DNA of 64,000 nt from Camelus bactrianus (lineage: Eukaryota; Chordata; Mammalia; Artiodactyla; Camelidae). Each line of letters starts with the position of its first letter. Position 1 is the first letter of the stretch. Of this stretch, positions 13,101-22,234 are shown one piece after another. A program made the position numbers and the translations under genes. The notes beneath the pieces are model-generated. The model searched no databases. It saw nothing but the letters and a program-made list of their open reading frames with translations, and was not told the origin of the DNA. The DNA lies in contig NC_133541.1 in the NCBI RefSeq assembly GCF_048773025.1, forward strand, positions 107,795,912-107,859,911. Direction: 5' to 3'.

Positions 13101-14497
13101 ATGTCAAACTCATCACTTGTCAAAACTCATCACTGGACACTTAAGAATGTGCTTTCTACTGTAGGTAAGTTACATCTCAGTAAAAAAGGAGAGACACTCA
13201 GTGGGATTAACTGGGCCAGAAAAAGATCTTCAGGGAGCCATCTCTTCATTTGGGACCAGACGCACCTACTCCCCAGGGTCCTGCAGCCTAGGACAGAGGG
13301 GAGGCCAGAGCAGAGGCTGCTGTTCCACTCCAACCCCAATCCCCACCCTTCTCCGAGTTCCCTCCAAACAAGCAATATAACATGTGTTTGCTGGGCCAAC
13401 TCGCACTACAAGCCAAGCACTCAGCCCCCCACCTCCAGTTAGACACCCTCTTAGAAGGAGATTCTGCATCACTGCCGCTGCCAGAGGGGCAGAATTAGGG
13501 TGGGGTCTGCCCCACAGCTCTGTCCTGAGGCCCAGGAAACTGTGTTTAGGAAGGCTCTAGGCTCCTGTCCTCCCCCAGGCAAGCCTCTACCCTGTACTCT
13601 CTCCTCCCAAATTTACTTCTCCTGAAGGTGCGGAGGGTACAGCTCAGTGGCAGAGCACATGCTTAGCATACATGGGGTCCTGGGCTCAATCCCCAGTACC
13701 TCCATTAAGAAAAACAAATTAATAAAAATAAAATAAACCTAATTACCAAGTCCTCCAAAACTTTTTTTTTTTTTTTTTTTAATTTACCTCTCCTGAGCCC
13801 TGAGCCAGAGACGCTAAACTCTTACTTCTCCTTCTGAGCCCTTACCCAAGGCTTCCAAGGAAGGACCACTGTGTCTTCAGACCTTTCCAAGTCAGGTCCT
13901 TCCTAGTGAGTCACAGGCCAGCCGAGCCATTGGGGGTTCTCTGGGGGCCTCCCTACTCAGTGTAGATCTGGACCAGCAGCATTGGCATCTCCTAGGAGCT
14001 TGTTAGTAATGCAGAATCTCAGGCCACACCTGAGACCTACTGAATCAGAATCTGCACTGTAACCAGATCCCCAGGGAATTTGCACACACAGTGAAGTCTG
14101 AAAAGCATTTAGTTTAGTCCATCGCCATCCCCAACAACCTGCTATTGACCGAAGCCCTGAGATCATTAGAAACATGTTCAGCACACACGGAGAGTCAACA
14201 TTCGAGGTGGGACAGATCAGCAGCCCTGGCCAGGACGGTTCCACCCCACTCACACCCTTTTTTTTTTTTTTTTTTTACCCCCACTGCCTCTGCGAAGCAG
14301 ACACCCACAATCCTGCAGTCCAAGGCTGGGGAGATGGAAGCACAGACTGAGGACACCCAGTAAGGGGCAAAGGTTTACAGAGCCCTTCCACACGGACCCT
14401 TCTCTGTCACACCCCTGCCACCCCCCAAAGCCCCAGCTCTGCTCTTACCATGCCAGGTTGTGGCCACCAGCAGGATCAGCAGAGCCCCTGGGCCCAT
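962..14497 (-). CDS. CSF1R: CSF1R, 5' part (exons 2-10; partial gene)
   Basis: Receptor tyrosine kinase for CSF-1 and IL-34 at the surface of monocytes, macrophages, microglia and osteoclasts. Nine minus-strand exons join in matching phases (49+258+285+137+160+187+116+121+188 nt = 500 codons plus one base) and give the signal peptide and the whole five-Ig ectodomain. Identity is clear from segments such as [42 protein letters not shown] and [11 protein letters not shown], which follow human CSF1R closely. The transmembrane helix and split kinase are not in the window and should continue below position 1. Start chosen: ATG at 14497, followed by a hydrophobic leader ([16 protein letters not shown]). 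All introns are GT-AG. PDGFRB, its paralogue, lies directly upstream in the same orientation. Host gene, apparently intact as far as it can be seen. Confidence 0.97.
1245..1365 (-). CDS. CSF1R: CSF1R exon 9: Ig domain 5, first half
   Basis: Residues 398-437, phase 1-2. Acceptor CTGTCTCAG|AC, donor GACAG|GTAAGTGG. Reads [20 protein letters not shown] and [17 protein letters not shown], with two cysteines and a sequon (NDS). Confidence 0.95.
1536..1651 (-). CDS. CSF1R: CSF1R exon 8: Ig domain 4, second half
   Basis: Residues 359-397, phase 2-1. Acceptor CTCACGCAG|A, donor CTAT|GTGAGTGA. Reads [19 protein letters not shown], then LTFELTLLY. The stretch between (ARHEES) differs from human GGWRA; no cysteine is present. 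Confidence 0.94.
2090..2240 (+). repeat. MIR SINE
   Basis: Reads AGCTGTGTGACCTTAGACAA, then AACCTCTCTGATCC, the conserved MIR core in sense orientation; lies in CSF1R intron 7. Confidence 0.75.
2370..2470 (-). repeat. MIR SINE
   Basis: Antisense MIR core: AATGAGACTCAGAAAAGG followed by CTCCAGGTCACACAGG. It ends about 45 bp before the exon 7 donor, so it lies in the 5' part of CSF1R intron 7. Confidence 0.65.
2515..2701 (-). CDS. CSF1R: CSF1R exon 7: Ig domain 4, first half
   Basis: Residues 297-358, phase 1-2. Acceptor CTTTCCAG|AGAGTG, donor ACAG|GTACCACC, which is weak beyond GT. Reads [20 protein letters not shown] and [14 protein letters not shown]. There is no cysteine, as expected: D4 of this family lacks the Ig disulfide and mediates receptor contacts in the dimer. 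It is about two residues shorter than human after HQP and lacks the human NAT sequon there. Confidence 0.95.
3100..3480 (+). repeat. Ancient interspersed repeat, family undecided
   Basis: Contains recognisable mammalian repeat words: CCAGCCAATCAGGGTA, CATCTGAACACCTAGATCCA, and a tail AGTTTGAGTTCGTTTCTGTC followed by GAGTCCTGACTGGTGA. A second, more decayed copy of the middle part lies at about 37490-37560. I cannot name the family with confidence. Confidence 0.5.
4085..4450 (-). repeat. L1 3' region fragment, antisense
   Basis: Plus strand reads as the reverse of an L1 3' end common in artiodactyls: TTTCAGGTATACAACAGTGA, then TGGTAACCACTAGATTGTTC and GACTTACTTCTCTCAG. In CSF1R intron 6. Confidence 0.6.
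4735..5270 (+). repeat. L2 LINE 3' region
   Basis: Shows the usual series of L2 3' words: CATGCCCTCTGCCTGGA, CAAGTCTTTGCTCAAATGTC, GTAAGACCTTCCTTGATGAC and GGGCAGGGATTTTTGTA. Diverged, in CSF1R intron 6. The rest of that 4.2 kb intron (2702-6870) shows only further repeat-like sequence. Confidence 0.6.
6000..6110 (-). repeat. MIR SINE
   Basis: CCCATTTTGCAGATGGGGAA followed by GTCATTGGTGGAGCCAGG, the antisense MIR core, decayed. In CSF1R intron 6. Confidence 0.6.
6110..6470 (+). repeat. L2 LINE 3' region
   Basis: Words such as CTCCTCTTGAAAACCTTCAA, TCTGCCAGGAGTGCTGTTCT and CACCCCTCTGCCTGGCTAA match the L2 3' part. In CSF1R intron 6. Confidence 0.5.
6871..7030 (-). CDS. CSF1R: CSF1R exon 6: Ig domain 3, second half
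   Basis: Residues 244-296, phase 0-1. Acceptor GGCTGCAG|CTCTCC, donor GGTAG|GTGAGCAT. Reads [20 protein letters not shown] and then [10 protein letters not shown], giving the second D3 cysteine and a sequon (NYT); it ends STSMVFRVV, as in human. Confidence 0.94.
7695..7831 (-). CDS. CSF1R: CSF1R exon 5: Ig domain 3, first half
   Basis: Residues 198-243, phase 1-0. Acceptor GATCTCAG|TCGTCC, donor CCAAG|GTCAGTCC. Contains [19 protein letters not shown] with the first D3 cysteine, then [10 protein letters not shown]. Confidence 0.95.
8090..8550 (+). repeat. L2 LINE 3' end
   Basis: Ends with CCCAGTGCCTGACACATAGT followed by AGGCATTGAATTAATATT, the standard L2 terminus, preceded by TTAGCTCAAATGTTCCTCAG. 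Lies in CSF1R intron 4 (7832-9455); the remainder of that intron shows nothing gene-like. Confidence 0.65.
9456..9740 (-). CDS. CSF1R: CSF1R exon 4: Ig domain 2 (ligand binding)
   Basis: Residues 103-197, phase 1-1. Acceptor TACCCCAG|ACCCTG, donor AGAG|GTGCGTGG. Cysteines LLPCLL and DYQCSA frame the domain; [18 protein letters not shown] is almost identical to the human D2 segment, with one sequon (NYS). D2 and D3 carry the CSF-1 binding surface in the known family structures. Confidence 0.95.
9885..10060 (+). repeat. MIR SINE
   Basis: Sense MIR: CTGTGTGACCTTGGGCAAAT, then TAACCCTTCTAAGCCTCTGA and CTCACAGGGTTGTTGTGAAG. Only about 100 bp from the exon 3 donor. Confidence 0.75.
10163..10420 (-). 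CDS. CSF1R: CSF1R exon 3: Ig domain 1
   Basis: Residues 17-102. Acceptor CACCAG|GTCAGGGG, donor AAAG|GTAAGGAC, phase 1-1. The domain has the Ig cysteine pair (TLRCVS and TYRCTE) and the Ig Asp-to-Tyr region TGTYRC. Sequons NGS and NAT are visible. Like human D1 it is one whole exon. Confidence 0.95.
10990..11110 (+). repeat. MIR SINE
   Basis: TGTGCCTCAGTTTCCCCACT then TATAAAATGGGGACCATAAT, the sense MIR 3' half. It abuts the candidate enhancer block. Confidence 0.7.
11200..11620 (-). promoter_or_regulatory. Candidate FIRE (fms intronic regulatory element)
   Basis: Human and mouse CSF1R carry the macrophage and microglia enhancer FIRE in the intron just after the signal exon. The equivalent intron here (10421-14448) has one motif-dense, repeat-free block about 3 kb past the ATG. 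It holds a purine run AAGGAGAAAAGAGAACTTG (11239-11257), a perfect MEF2 site CTAAAATAG (11327-11335), two inverted GCGGAAAC ETS-type sites (11407-11414 and 11442-11449), a CTCF-core match (11387-11397), and a CTTCCTGG ETS core near 11490. Assignment is by position and motif content; no alignment was run. Confidence 0.5.
11620..13600. other. CSF1R intron 2, no gene seen
   Basis: Between the enhancer-like block and the camelid SINE I see a decayed MIR-like stretch near 12090-12210 and otherwise unique or unrecognised intronic sequence, with no exon supported on either strand. Confidence 0.5.
13626..13780 (+). repeat. Camelid tRNA-Ala SINE (Vic-1 type), copy 1
   Basis: tRNA-Ala-like head with A box (CAGCTCAGTGGCAGAGC), loop GCTTAGCAT carrying the AGC anticodon triplet, and B box GGGCTCAATCC with one change. 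It is followed by TACCTCC and an A-rich body, then an unusual poly(T) run (13762-13780). It is flanked by a 16-bp target-site duplication AATTTACTTCTCCTGA (13610-13625) and AATTTACCTCTCCTGA (13781-13796), one mismatch. The main sign that the genome is camelid. Confidence 0.85.
14449..14497 (-). CDS. CSF1R: CSF1R exon 2, coding part: signal peptide
   Basis: Codes residues 1-16 plus the first base of codon 17. The leader is hydrophobic (LLILLVAT). Donor is G|GTAAGAGC at 14448, phase 1. The ATG lies in a good context (GGCC before ATGG). Confidence 0.95.
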
Positions 14498-14680
14498 GGC
14501 CTCAGCAGGGAGGTGGCAGGTTGATGCAGGCTTGGGGGTAGGCAGGGAACTCGACTCCTGGCTACCAGCTCCGCAGGGACTAGCACCACTGGACACACGT
14601 TCCTCTCCACTGCACTGGCTGTTTGTCTTGTTTTCCTCTTCCTCCTTCTCCTTGGGCTGATCCCCCTCTTCCCCTTTTAG
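14498..14680 (-). other. CSF1R: CSF1R exon 2 5' UTR
   Basis: Non-coding part of the signal exon. Its far end is an acceptor-like GCCTTGCCTAG|CTAAAAGG, where a distal first exon would be spliced in; myeloid transcripts start inside this stretch from a TATA-less promoter. The sequence from CTAAAAGGGGAAG to the ATG closely follows the human CSF1R leader as I remember it. The exact start sites cannot be read from sequence. Confidence 0.7.
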
Positions 14681-14725
14681 CTAGGCAAGGCAACCACAGA
14701 GTTTGGAAATCTTGGCTTAAGAAAA
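14600..14725 (-). promoter_or_regulatory. CSF1R: CSF1R myeloid (macrophage) promoter
   Basis: There is no TATA box. On the minus strand a RUNX site TGTGGTT (14692-14698) is followed by purine-rich PU.1/ETS sites: AAAAGGGGAAGAGG (GGAA core at 14669-14672) and GGAGGAAGAGGAAAA (14631-14645). This is the known arrangement of the CSF1R proximal promoter, which RUNX1 and PU.1 drive in myeloid cells. The motifs are seen directly; function is from knowledge of the human and mouse genes. Confidence 0.8.
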
Positions 14726-15470
14726 AAAATAACACATACACAAAGCCATGACCCCCAGGGGGAAGGGCTGGAGTCTGGGGCAGAACTGGCTAAGTATGGG
14801 GCCTTTCTGAAGCCTCCACCAAGGGTCCCCTTGCCCAGGGTCACACATTCTCTCAGTAGCACAAACAGGTGTCTTCAGAGGGGCCAGGTGGCTCTGGCTG
14901 AGCTGAAAGGGAAGTTGGGTTGGTCTGGGAGAGCCTGATAATAGCATCAAGAAGCTTCCATTTACAAGACACTCAGAAACCAAGCCCTTTACATTCAGTG
15001 TCTCTTTTGGTTTCCACAAAAAAAAGTTTTTATGGTAGGTACCATTGTCATTCCCATTTCACAGATGGGGAAACTGAGGTTCAGAGAGCTCAGATACTGT
15101 AAACTTGCCCACGGTTACATGGCTACCAAATGGTTGAGCTGGAATGCGGATCCAGGTGGCCTGGATGTAGAACTGCCTTTCTGTGGATTAATTACATTTG
15201 TTTATTTTCAGAGCGACTCTAATTGTGCTACTATATATCTTAAGAAAACTGGCATTTCTCTCTCCTCTCCTTTTCTAGAGGCAATTGCTTTCACCCCTTT
15301 CAGTTTATTCTTTTAGTGTTTTTCTTCGTATTTCTATTAACATGGTTGTCAGTTACTTCTTGAAACCAAAAAATTTCCAATAGAACATTGATCCAAGAAA
15401 ATGATCATTCTTTCCATCTGCTTAGATACATTTTTTATAAACATTTTTTTCAGGAAGTATTTTTAACCTT
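14681..15470 (-). other. DNA upstream of the myeloid CSF1R promoter
   Basis: Sequence just upstream of exon 2. It holds a MIR antisense copy at 15030-15170 (CAGATGGGGAAACTGAGGTT) and AT-rich sequence leading into the L1. No further exon is supported. Confidence 0.5.
15030..15170 (-). repeat. MIR SINE
   Basis: CCATTTCACAGATGGGGAAA then AACTTGCCCACGGTTACATG and GAGCTGGAATGCGGATCCAG, the antisense MIR core. Confidence 0.75.
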
Positions 15471-17775
15471 TAGTAATCATAAATACCAACCAAAATTGAC
15501 TCAAGAAACAGAAACTAACTAGACCTATAACTAGCAGAGATTGAATCAATAATCAAAAACCTCCCCAAAAAGAAAAGCCCAGGACCAAAGAGTTTCACTG
15601 GTGAATTCTCCCAAATATTTAAAGAATTAGCCCCAATCCTTCTCAAACTCATTCAAAAAATAGATGAGGGAACATTTCTAAATTCATTCTATGAGGCCAG
15701 CATTATCTTGATACCAATGGACAGACAAGAACATCACAAGAAAACTGCAGACCAGTATCCTTTGTGAACATAGATGCAAATATATTCAATAAAATATTAG
15801 CAAACCAAACCCAACAGTATATTAAAGTGATTATACACCATGACCAAGTGGGATTTACCCCAGAAATGCAAAGATGGTTCAACACATGAAAAATCAACCT
15901 AGTACACCACATCAGCAGAACAACAAAAGTCCCACATGATTATCTTAATTGATGCAGAAAAAACCCTTTGACAAAGTTTAACATACTTTCATGATAAAAC
16001 ATGCAAAAGACTAGGAATAAGAAGGAACATTCTCGGGGGGAGGTTATAGCTCAAGTAGTAGAGCGCAGGCTTAGCATGCGTGCATGAGGTCCTGGGTTCA
16101 ATCCCCAGTACCTCCTCTAAGAATAACTAAATAAATAAACCTACTGAAAAAAAAGGACATCTTCAACATGATCAAGGACATACATAAAAAAGCTCACAGC
16201 TAACTCAATGATAAGACACTAAAAGCTTCCCCCTCCCACCCCCACCCTCAGATCAGTAACAAGGCAAGGATGCCTGCTCTCACCAGTTCTAGTCAACATG
16301 GTACTGGAGGTTCTAGTCAGGGCAATCATGAAGAAAAAGAAATAAAAAGCATCCCAATTAAAAAGTCAAACTCTCTCTCTTCACAGATGCCATAATCCTA
16401 TATACAGAAAAATCCTAAAGAATCTATAAAAAAAACAATTAAAAACCCCAAATCTATTAGAGCTAATAAATGTATCCAGCAAAGTTACAGGATGTAAGAT
16501 CAACACACAAAGCTCAAGCATATTTCTATACACTAGCAGTGAACAGCCCAAAAAGGAAATTAAAAAAATAATTTTATTTGCAAGGGCATCAAAATGAATC
16601 CAAGACATATACACTGAAAACCACAGCACATCACTGAAAGAAGTTAAGAAGACTCAACAAGTGGAAAGACATTTCTTTTCATAGATTGGAAGATTATAAA
16701 AACAGCAAAACTCCCCAAAGTGATCTATAGATTTAACACAGTACCTATCAAAACCCCAATAGCCTTCACTGCGGAAATGGAAAAGCTGATTCTCAAGATC
16801 ATGTGGAATTTCAAGAGATGCCCAATAACCAAATCAATCCTGAAAAAGAGCAAAATCGGGGTTACACTTCCTAATTTCAAAACTTACTACAAAGCTACAG
16901 AAAGCGACCGCAGCATGGTGTTGGCGTAAGCACAGATACATACATCAACAGAATAAACTTGAGACTGCAGAAATAAACCTTCATATCTATGGTCAATTGA
17001 CTTTCAACAAGGGAGTCAAAGCCATTCAATGGGGAAAAAGCAGTCTTTTCAACAACTGGTGTTAAGAGAACTGGATACCCACATACAAAAGAATGAAGTT
17101 GGACCCTTACTTCACACCACACAAAAATTAACTCAAAATGGATCAAAGATCTAAATATAAAGGCTAAAACTATAAGATGCATAGAAGAAAGCATAGGGGT
17201 AAATATTCATGACCTAAACTTAGAAATGGTTTCATAGCTCTGTCACCGAAAGCACGAGCAACCAAAGGGAAAAAAAAGTAAATTGGACTTTATCAAAATT
17301 AAACATTTTGGTGCAAAGAACACTATCAAGAGAATAAAGACAGCACACAGAATGCAAGAAAATATTTGCAAACCATATATACGAGAGTTAAGTATGTAGA
17401 ATATATATACACACATATCCTATAATTCAACAGAGACAAATACTCAATTTAAGAGTGAGCAAAAAAAATGGAATAGGTATTTCTCCAAAAAAGACATACA
17501 AATGATCAACAAGCACATGAAAAGACGCTCAACATCATTAGTCATCAGGCAAATGCAAATCAAAACTACAATGAGATATCGCCTCACACCAACTAGGTCA
17601 GCCGTAATAAACAAACCAGAAAATACTAAGTGTCAGCAACGATGTGGAAAAATTGGAACCCTTGTACATTGCTGGTGAGAAGGTAAAGTGATGCCGCTGC
17701 TGTGGTAATCAGTTTGACAGTTCTTCAAAAAGTTAAACACAGAATTACCCCGTGGCCCAGTAATTCTCCTCCTCC
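15470..17775 (+). mobile_element. L1 ORF2 fragment (RT to C-terminal region)
   Basis: Sense L1 ORF2, 5' truncated: GAAAAGCCCAGGACCAAAGA at the RT start, GATCAACACACAAAGCTCAA further on, then ACCCTTGTACATTGCTGGTG close to the end of ORF2. Stops and indels occur throughout, so no product is expected. A camelid SINE interrupts it at 16035-16154. It ends abruptly at about 17775 against the LTR of a retroviral fossil. Confidence 0.85.
16035..16154 (+). repeat. Camelid tRNA-Ala SINE (Vic-1 type), copy 2, nested in L1
   Basis: Head GGTTATAGCTCAAGTAGTAG, loop GCTTAGCATGC, perfect B box GGGTTCAATCC and TACCTCC, then AATAAATAAACC and poly(A). Flanking duplication AAGGAACATTCT (16022-16033) and AAGGACATCTT (16153-16163) is imperfect. 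The duplicated word belongs to the L1, so the SINE came later. Confidence 0.88.
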
Positions 17776-20110
17776 ATGTGGCCGAGCAGGGCCTCGCTGC
17801 CAGGCAGGCACAGACTCCACCAGCGTGGCAGCGGTTTTGAGAAGAGAAAGAGCTTTACTGTGAGGTCAATCAGCAAAAAGAGGGAGGCTCTCAAATCTAG
17901 GGTTTAAACAGAAATTTAAAGGGTTAGGGAAATTTCCAACTTGGAAGCTGACTGGCTAGCCTTAAATCAGCCCCTAATAAACTACTTATGCTGCTGGAAG
18001 CCAGATTTTCCTTATTGAAGGACTTCTCACTGTGTAAAGGGCTCTGGCGGCCACATTTCCTCAGACTAAATATTCTTGGTTCCAGGGTCATCCTGGAGAC
18101 ATGGGCTCCCATCTGGCACAGGCGCAGTGCTGTCTCCCTCAAGTAACTCAAGGTTTAATTAATCAACAGCCTATTTATGGAGGCAAAACCAGTTTAAGCT
18201 GGTGCTGTTTCAATCCTCCCTCCTTTCTCGTACATTCCTCAGCCTTGATGGAAATAGGGGAATGACCGCTGTAGCTGCTCCCTGCTAATTAAGGGCGTGG
18301 AATTTTATAAAAGGAATGAAATTGAAGTATTTGTGAGTCCCACCTGAGTCCTGGGCAATCATCATGTGAGTGGGGGAGGTCTTTTTAAACATATAAGGGT
18401 TACATTTAGTTTGCAGCTGATTCTCAGCGTGCTGATTTTTCCATCTTGAGGAGGACCCAATCCCTTATGCTTATGCAGAGCAGGGGGACGTCTGTGGGAA
18501 ATGTTAGTCAGCTAGAAGCATTTTACATATAGCAGATAAAGTAACAGCGGAGACTACCTGTTTTAGAGTATCTAATTCTTTTACAATATGATCATTTTCA
18601 AGACTGCAATAATACTTAGTCTTAAGGAAGGGTCTCGCACGTAACATTTCACAAAGGCTCAAATTGGAGCTTGCTTCTAGGGGCAACTCTCACCCTGAGC
18701 CGGGCAACTGGCAGGGCCTTATCTCAGATTAAGTTGGTTTCTTGACCTATTTTGGCGATTGTCTTTTTCAAGGTATAATTCATCTTTCCGGTCTTTCCCG
18801 AAGACTGAGTCTCCATGAAGCGTGTAACTTTCATTATGTTCCGAGGACCCCAGACACCCTGTGAGTTCCCTTGGCTGTGAAAGCTCCACTGTTGTCTCTT
18901 TGCATTGAAAGAGGCAAACCCAAAACGAGAGATGGTTGCTTTTAGTAAGGCCAGTAAGGCTGTTGTTAACCTCAGAAGCCTTCTCCGTTTCTGAATACTG
19001 AGGCTTAAAAGGAGTAGGGACACACTCGGAATGAGTGCTAGGGCCTTGGGGTCTGGGCTTTTGGTTCTGGCCACTTGCTTTGTGGCCAGCCAAATTATTT
19101 ACTTTAGCTATTTAACTAGCAGTCAGCTGTGTATCTTCTACAATTTGGTTAGTGCCTCTCAAATCCTGTACAAAACAATCTCCAGTCTGGTTTTAATACT
19201 GGTGGGATTGCAATGTTATATGGAGATTGACAAGGCTGGATGAATTGGCATTAAGGAAGGTGGTTATCAAGGGGCTTCATACCTTCCTCTGCATGCCTCT
19301 TTAAAGGGAATTGCTTTTAATTTGGAGCCTTGGGGCCTGAACGGAGTCCTATTACTATTGGGTCAGCTTTCTTGCTTCTTCCTGGCCTCCCATCAGCCCA
19401 AATGTCCACTCTTACCTTTGGCAGAATTCCTTCAGGTACTTCTGGTTGAGGCTTGTCTCCCAGTTCTAACAGTGCAGCTTGGAGGGTGGAGCCTTCATCT
19501 GGGAGTACTTGAATGTCTCCCTTTTCTGGTGAGAAATTCATTTAATTTTGTTAGCAGATGTCATCCCAACAAAGGAACAGGGCATTCAGGCATGTACAGA
19601 AAGCCACTTTAAATATGTTTCTCCCCAACTACATAAATCAGAGAGAGAAAAGGGGGAGGGTACACATACGAAAACCCTGGGTGGACCCCGGTCATCTAGA
19701 CCTGTGGGAAATCATCTCAGTGGATGTCGCCCTGCCTGAGGCAGGGCACCCCCTGGGCTGAATTGGGTACAGGCCTGGGGCTAGAGCTGTAGCTCCAGAG
19801 GAATTGTTGGAGGAAGACTCCGGGGCGACTCACAGGGATCCCCTACTTCACAGGGCATGGAGAACGGTGGGAGGCACCCACTGTCGTCAGTCAAGATCAT
19901 TAGGTTCTGACTCAGGCAAGACTGACTTTTCCTGAGGGTCTTCCCTCTGACCCATAATTTTACATCTCTTCTGCAAAATAACTTAGAAAAACAAGTCACG
20001 GTCAAACGTTGTACCTGACTACTCGATCTGATGAAAGTCAACGACCACAGCGTGAGACAGAGCTGACGGTAGGACAGTGAAGAATTCTCCATCTGGGAGT
20101 CCATCCCCTG
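17776..20110 (-). mobile_element. ERV1 (gammaretrovirus-like) fossil, partial
   Basis: Minus strand. Parts in order: gag-like region (about 20110-19560), start of a pol reverse transcriptase region (about 19540-19100), an env-side or unassigned stretch, a polypurine tract (near 18214-18230), and a 3' LTR (about 18212-17776, ~437 bp) with a poly(A) signal of the type seen in class I LTRs. Most of pol is missing and the reading frames are broken many times; it cannot be active. The 5' end was not resolved and may extend to about 21400; no matching 5' LTR was recognised. Old, precise age unknown. Confidence 0.7.
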
Positions 20111-21400
20111 AAGAAAAACAAGCCCTTAGTGAAGCTGAGCTCTGCAGTTGGCTGACTGGGTTTCTCCCACTGCAGCGCTCAAGATAAGTTTACTCCTTCG
20201 CCAGCAAAAACACAAAAAAGCCAGGAACAACTGCCTTTAGCAAGCTCCTGCTCCCTCTTCCCAGGCTTTATGGGTTGGGCCCGAAGTCAACCAGCGCTCT
20301 TATCAGAAGCTCGGGGTTTGTGGGATGCGGCGATGTTGGCTGCACCTGGAAACACTTGCGTTCCCGAGAGATGAAGGAAAGCACCAGGGTTTGCCAATCT
20401 GTGGCTCAGAGCGCACTTTGTTCCTTTGTAGGAAGCACCTGGGCACACTAGCCACCTCCCCCCTCAACTACTCCACCTTAATGCTGGTTCTGAGGGGTTG
20501 GCTGCCCCCTCCCCCGCCCCAAGAATGAAGGTCTGGAGAGAGTGCAAGCAAGCGACCCCTAAGTCAAAGGCTTAGTCAATATCCCAGGTTTCAAACCCAA
20601 GAGCTGAGAATAGTCTGTGGAGTGCAGATCCCTAGAAAATGGCCTTGCATCACCCCCCACCAAAAGCAGAGGGAAATCAAACAGCCTTAAGAGGCATGAA
20701 AAAGCAAACCTAGGATGTTGGAACCAATTCCATCTCCTAGTTTGCCTTCCGGAAGGATGCAAGCAAATGCAGTAGTGACTATCCACAACTTGGCTGTAAG
20801 GATTCCCCGGAGGAGCCATAGAGGAGAGCAGACAGTCTCAAGGATGACCAGCTTGGATTTAAAGGTTCCCTTAGGGAACACCAAGAAGTTTCCCATTAGA
20901 GAGGGTTGTCGAGAACCGTAGCCTGAAAGTCATGCGTGCTCCCCAGCTGCCAAGACTGTAGCCAACTTGGTGAGAGGCTCCTGGTAGTTTTCCCCCTTGA
21001 GCTGAAGGCAGGCTTGCTATCGCAGAGGGCTTAGGGGAGTCCACGCCCTGTCTCGTTCACCATCTTGAAAAACTTACCTGCTGAGGAGGCAGGTGGAAGA
21101 AGAAACTCTATCACCTTGAGGAAATCGAAGTGTGGAGGCTGAGATGCAGTCAGAGCTCAGCTTGAGAGAGGAGTTCAGGAGATACGAGTTGAAACACCCA
21201 ACCCTCACTACCTTTCTGAGCATGTTGGGGTTTAATCTTCCTGGCCGATGACCAAAATATTTGATCTTCCCAGCAGGTATCACAGACAAGCTAATCTCAA
21301 TGTCTAGGGAGTTTCCAGGCAGAATACATTCAGCCCAAGCCCTGCACATAGCCCATGGCCTTTAGCATCGCCACCAATGCTTGTTCCTCCCAGCAAACTT

Positions 21401-21431
<31 letters not shown>

Positions 21432-21438
21432 TATACAC

Positions 21439-21490
<52 letters not shown>

Positions 21491-22230
21491 TTAAAAGCAG
21501 TTCAGTGCTAACTCCATGCTACTTTGGCTCAAACAAAAGAGAGTTAAAATTCTCAATGAGGAAAAGCCAAAATGTGTCCAATTGTATAAAATTCCTTTAA
21601 CCCAGGCAGGCGGTGTCCTTCTCTGGTGGAGAATTTTCATGCTTTACCCTCTCACCCCAACACAGTAATCAGGGCTGGTTTCATTAACAGTACACACCTG
21701 TATCAATACCATCAAGTAGTCATATTGGGCGCAGGTGAAAACTCCTGACACCTCTATAATAAGCTTTCTAGTCAGAGAGCAACGTCTTTTATCTCCTGAG
21801 TCAGAGGATCCTCGTTAATATCAAGTTTCATAAAGCTCTGCTGCAGTCATCCAAGAACCAACCCCTATTAGCCAATCCTAACAAATGATACAGTAGACAA
21901 ATATAGACGAAGAAAAAAATCCAAAGGCATAAGGCTCTAAGCAAGGATTCGGGATGCTAATCCAATCGTTTGAGCACCTCAGTGGCTATAACCTTTTATA
22001 CTGTCTCCCTTAGGATGGGACTCTACAATCCTGATGAGATTATTAGAGGATTTAGACACAGGTGCATTGTAACAAGGTTATGCACCCCAAAGACACCTGA
22101 CGTGTCTAAGGAGCACCGAGGAGCCTGGGGCGCTGTGGTGGGGAAGCAGGACCCTGACAGCTGAACTTCCAGACAAGTAGGTCTAGGTGGCCACTCAGGG
22201 TCTGCGGCGAGGGTCCACACTCTGCCAGAG
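20110..22230. other. Unassigned, possibly ERV leader; simple repeat inside
   Basis: May contain the leader or remains of the 5' end of the neighbouring retroviral fossil, or unrelated sequence. It holds the microsatellite at 21401-21487. No coding exon is supported. Confidence 0.4.
21401..21487. repeat. Microsatellite: poly(A), (TA)n, (CA)n
   Basis: Compound simple repeat: an A tract, then an AT run, then a long CA run. Visible directly; likely length-variable between individuals. Confidence 0.95.
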
Positions 22231-22234
22231 ACTG

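Noticed and set aside
16035-16107. tRNA-Ala-like sequence
   Set aside because: It has A and B boxes and an AGC triplet but an imperfect fold, an A-rich tail and target-site duplications, so it is the head of a SINE, not a tRNA gene.
18719-19093. Two overlapping minus-strand frames of 116-124 codons
   Set aside because: They fall within the ERV1 fossil and are remnants of it, not a host gene.
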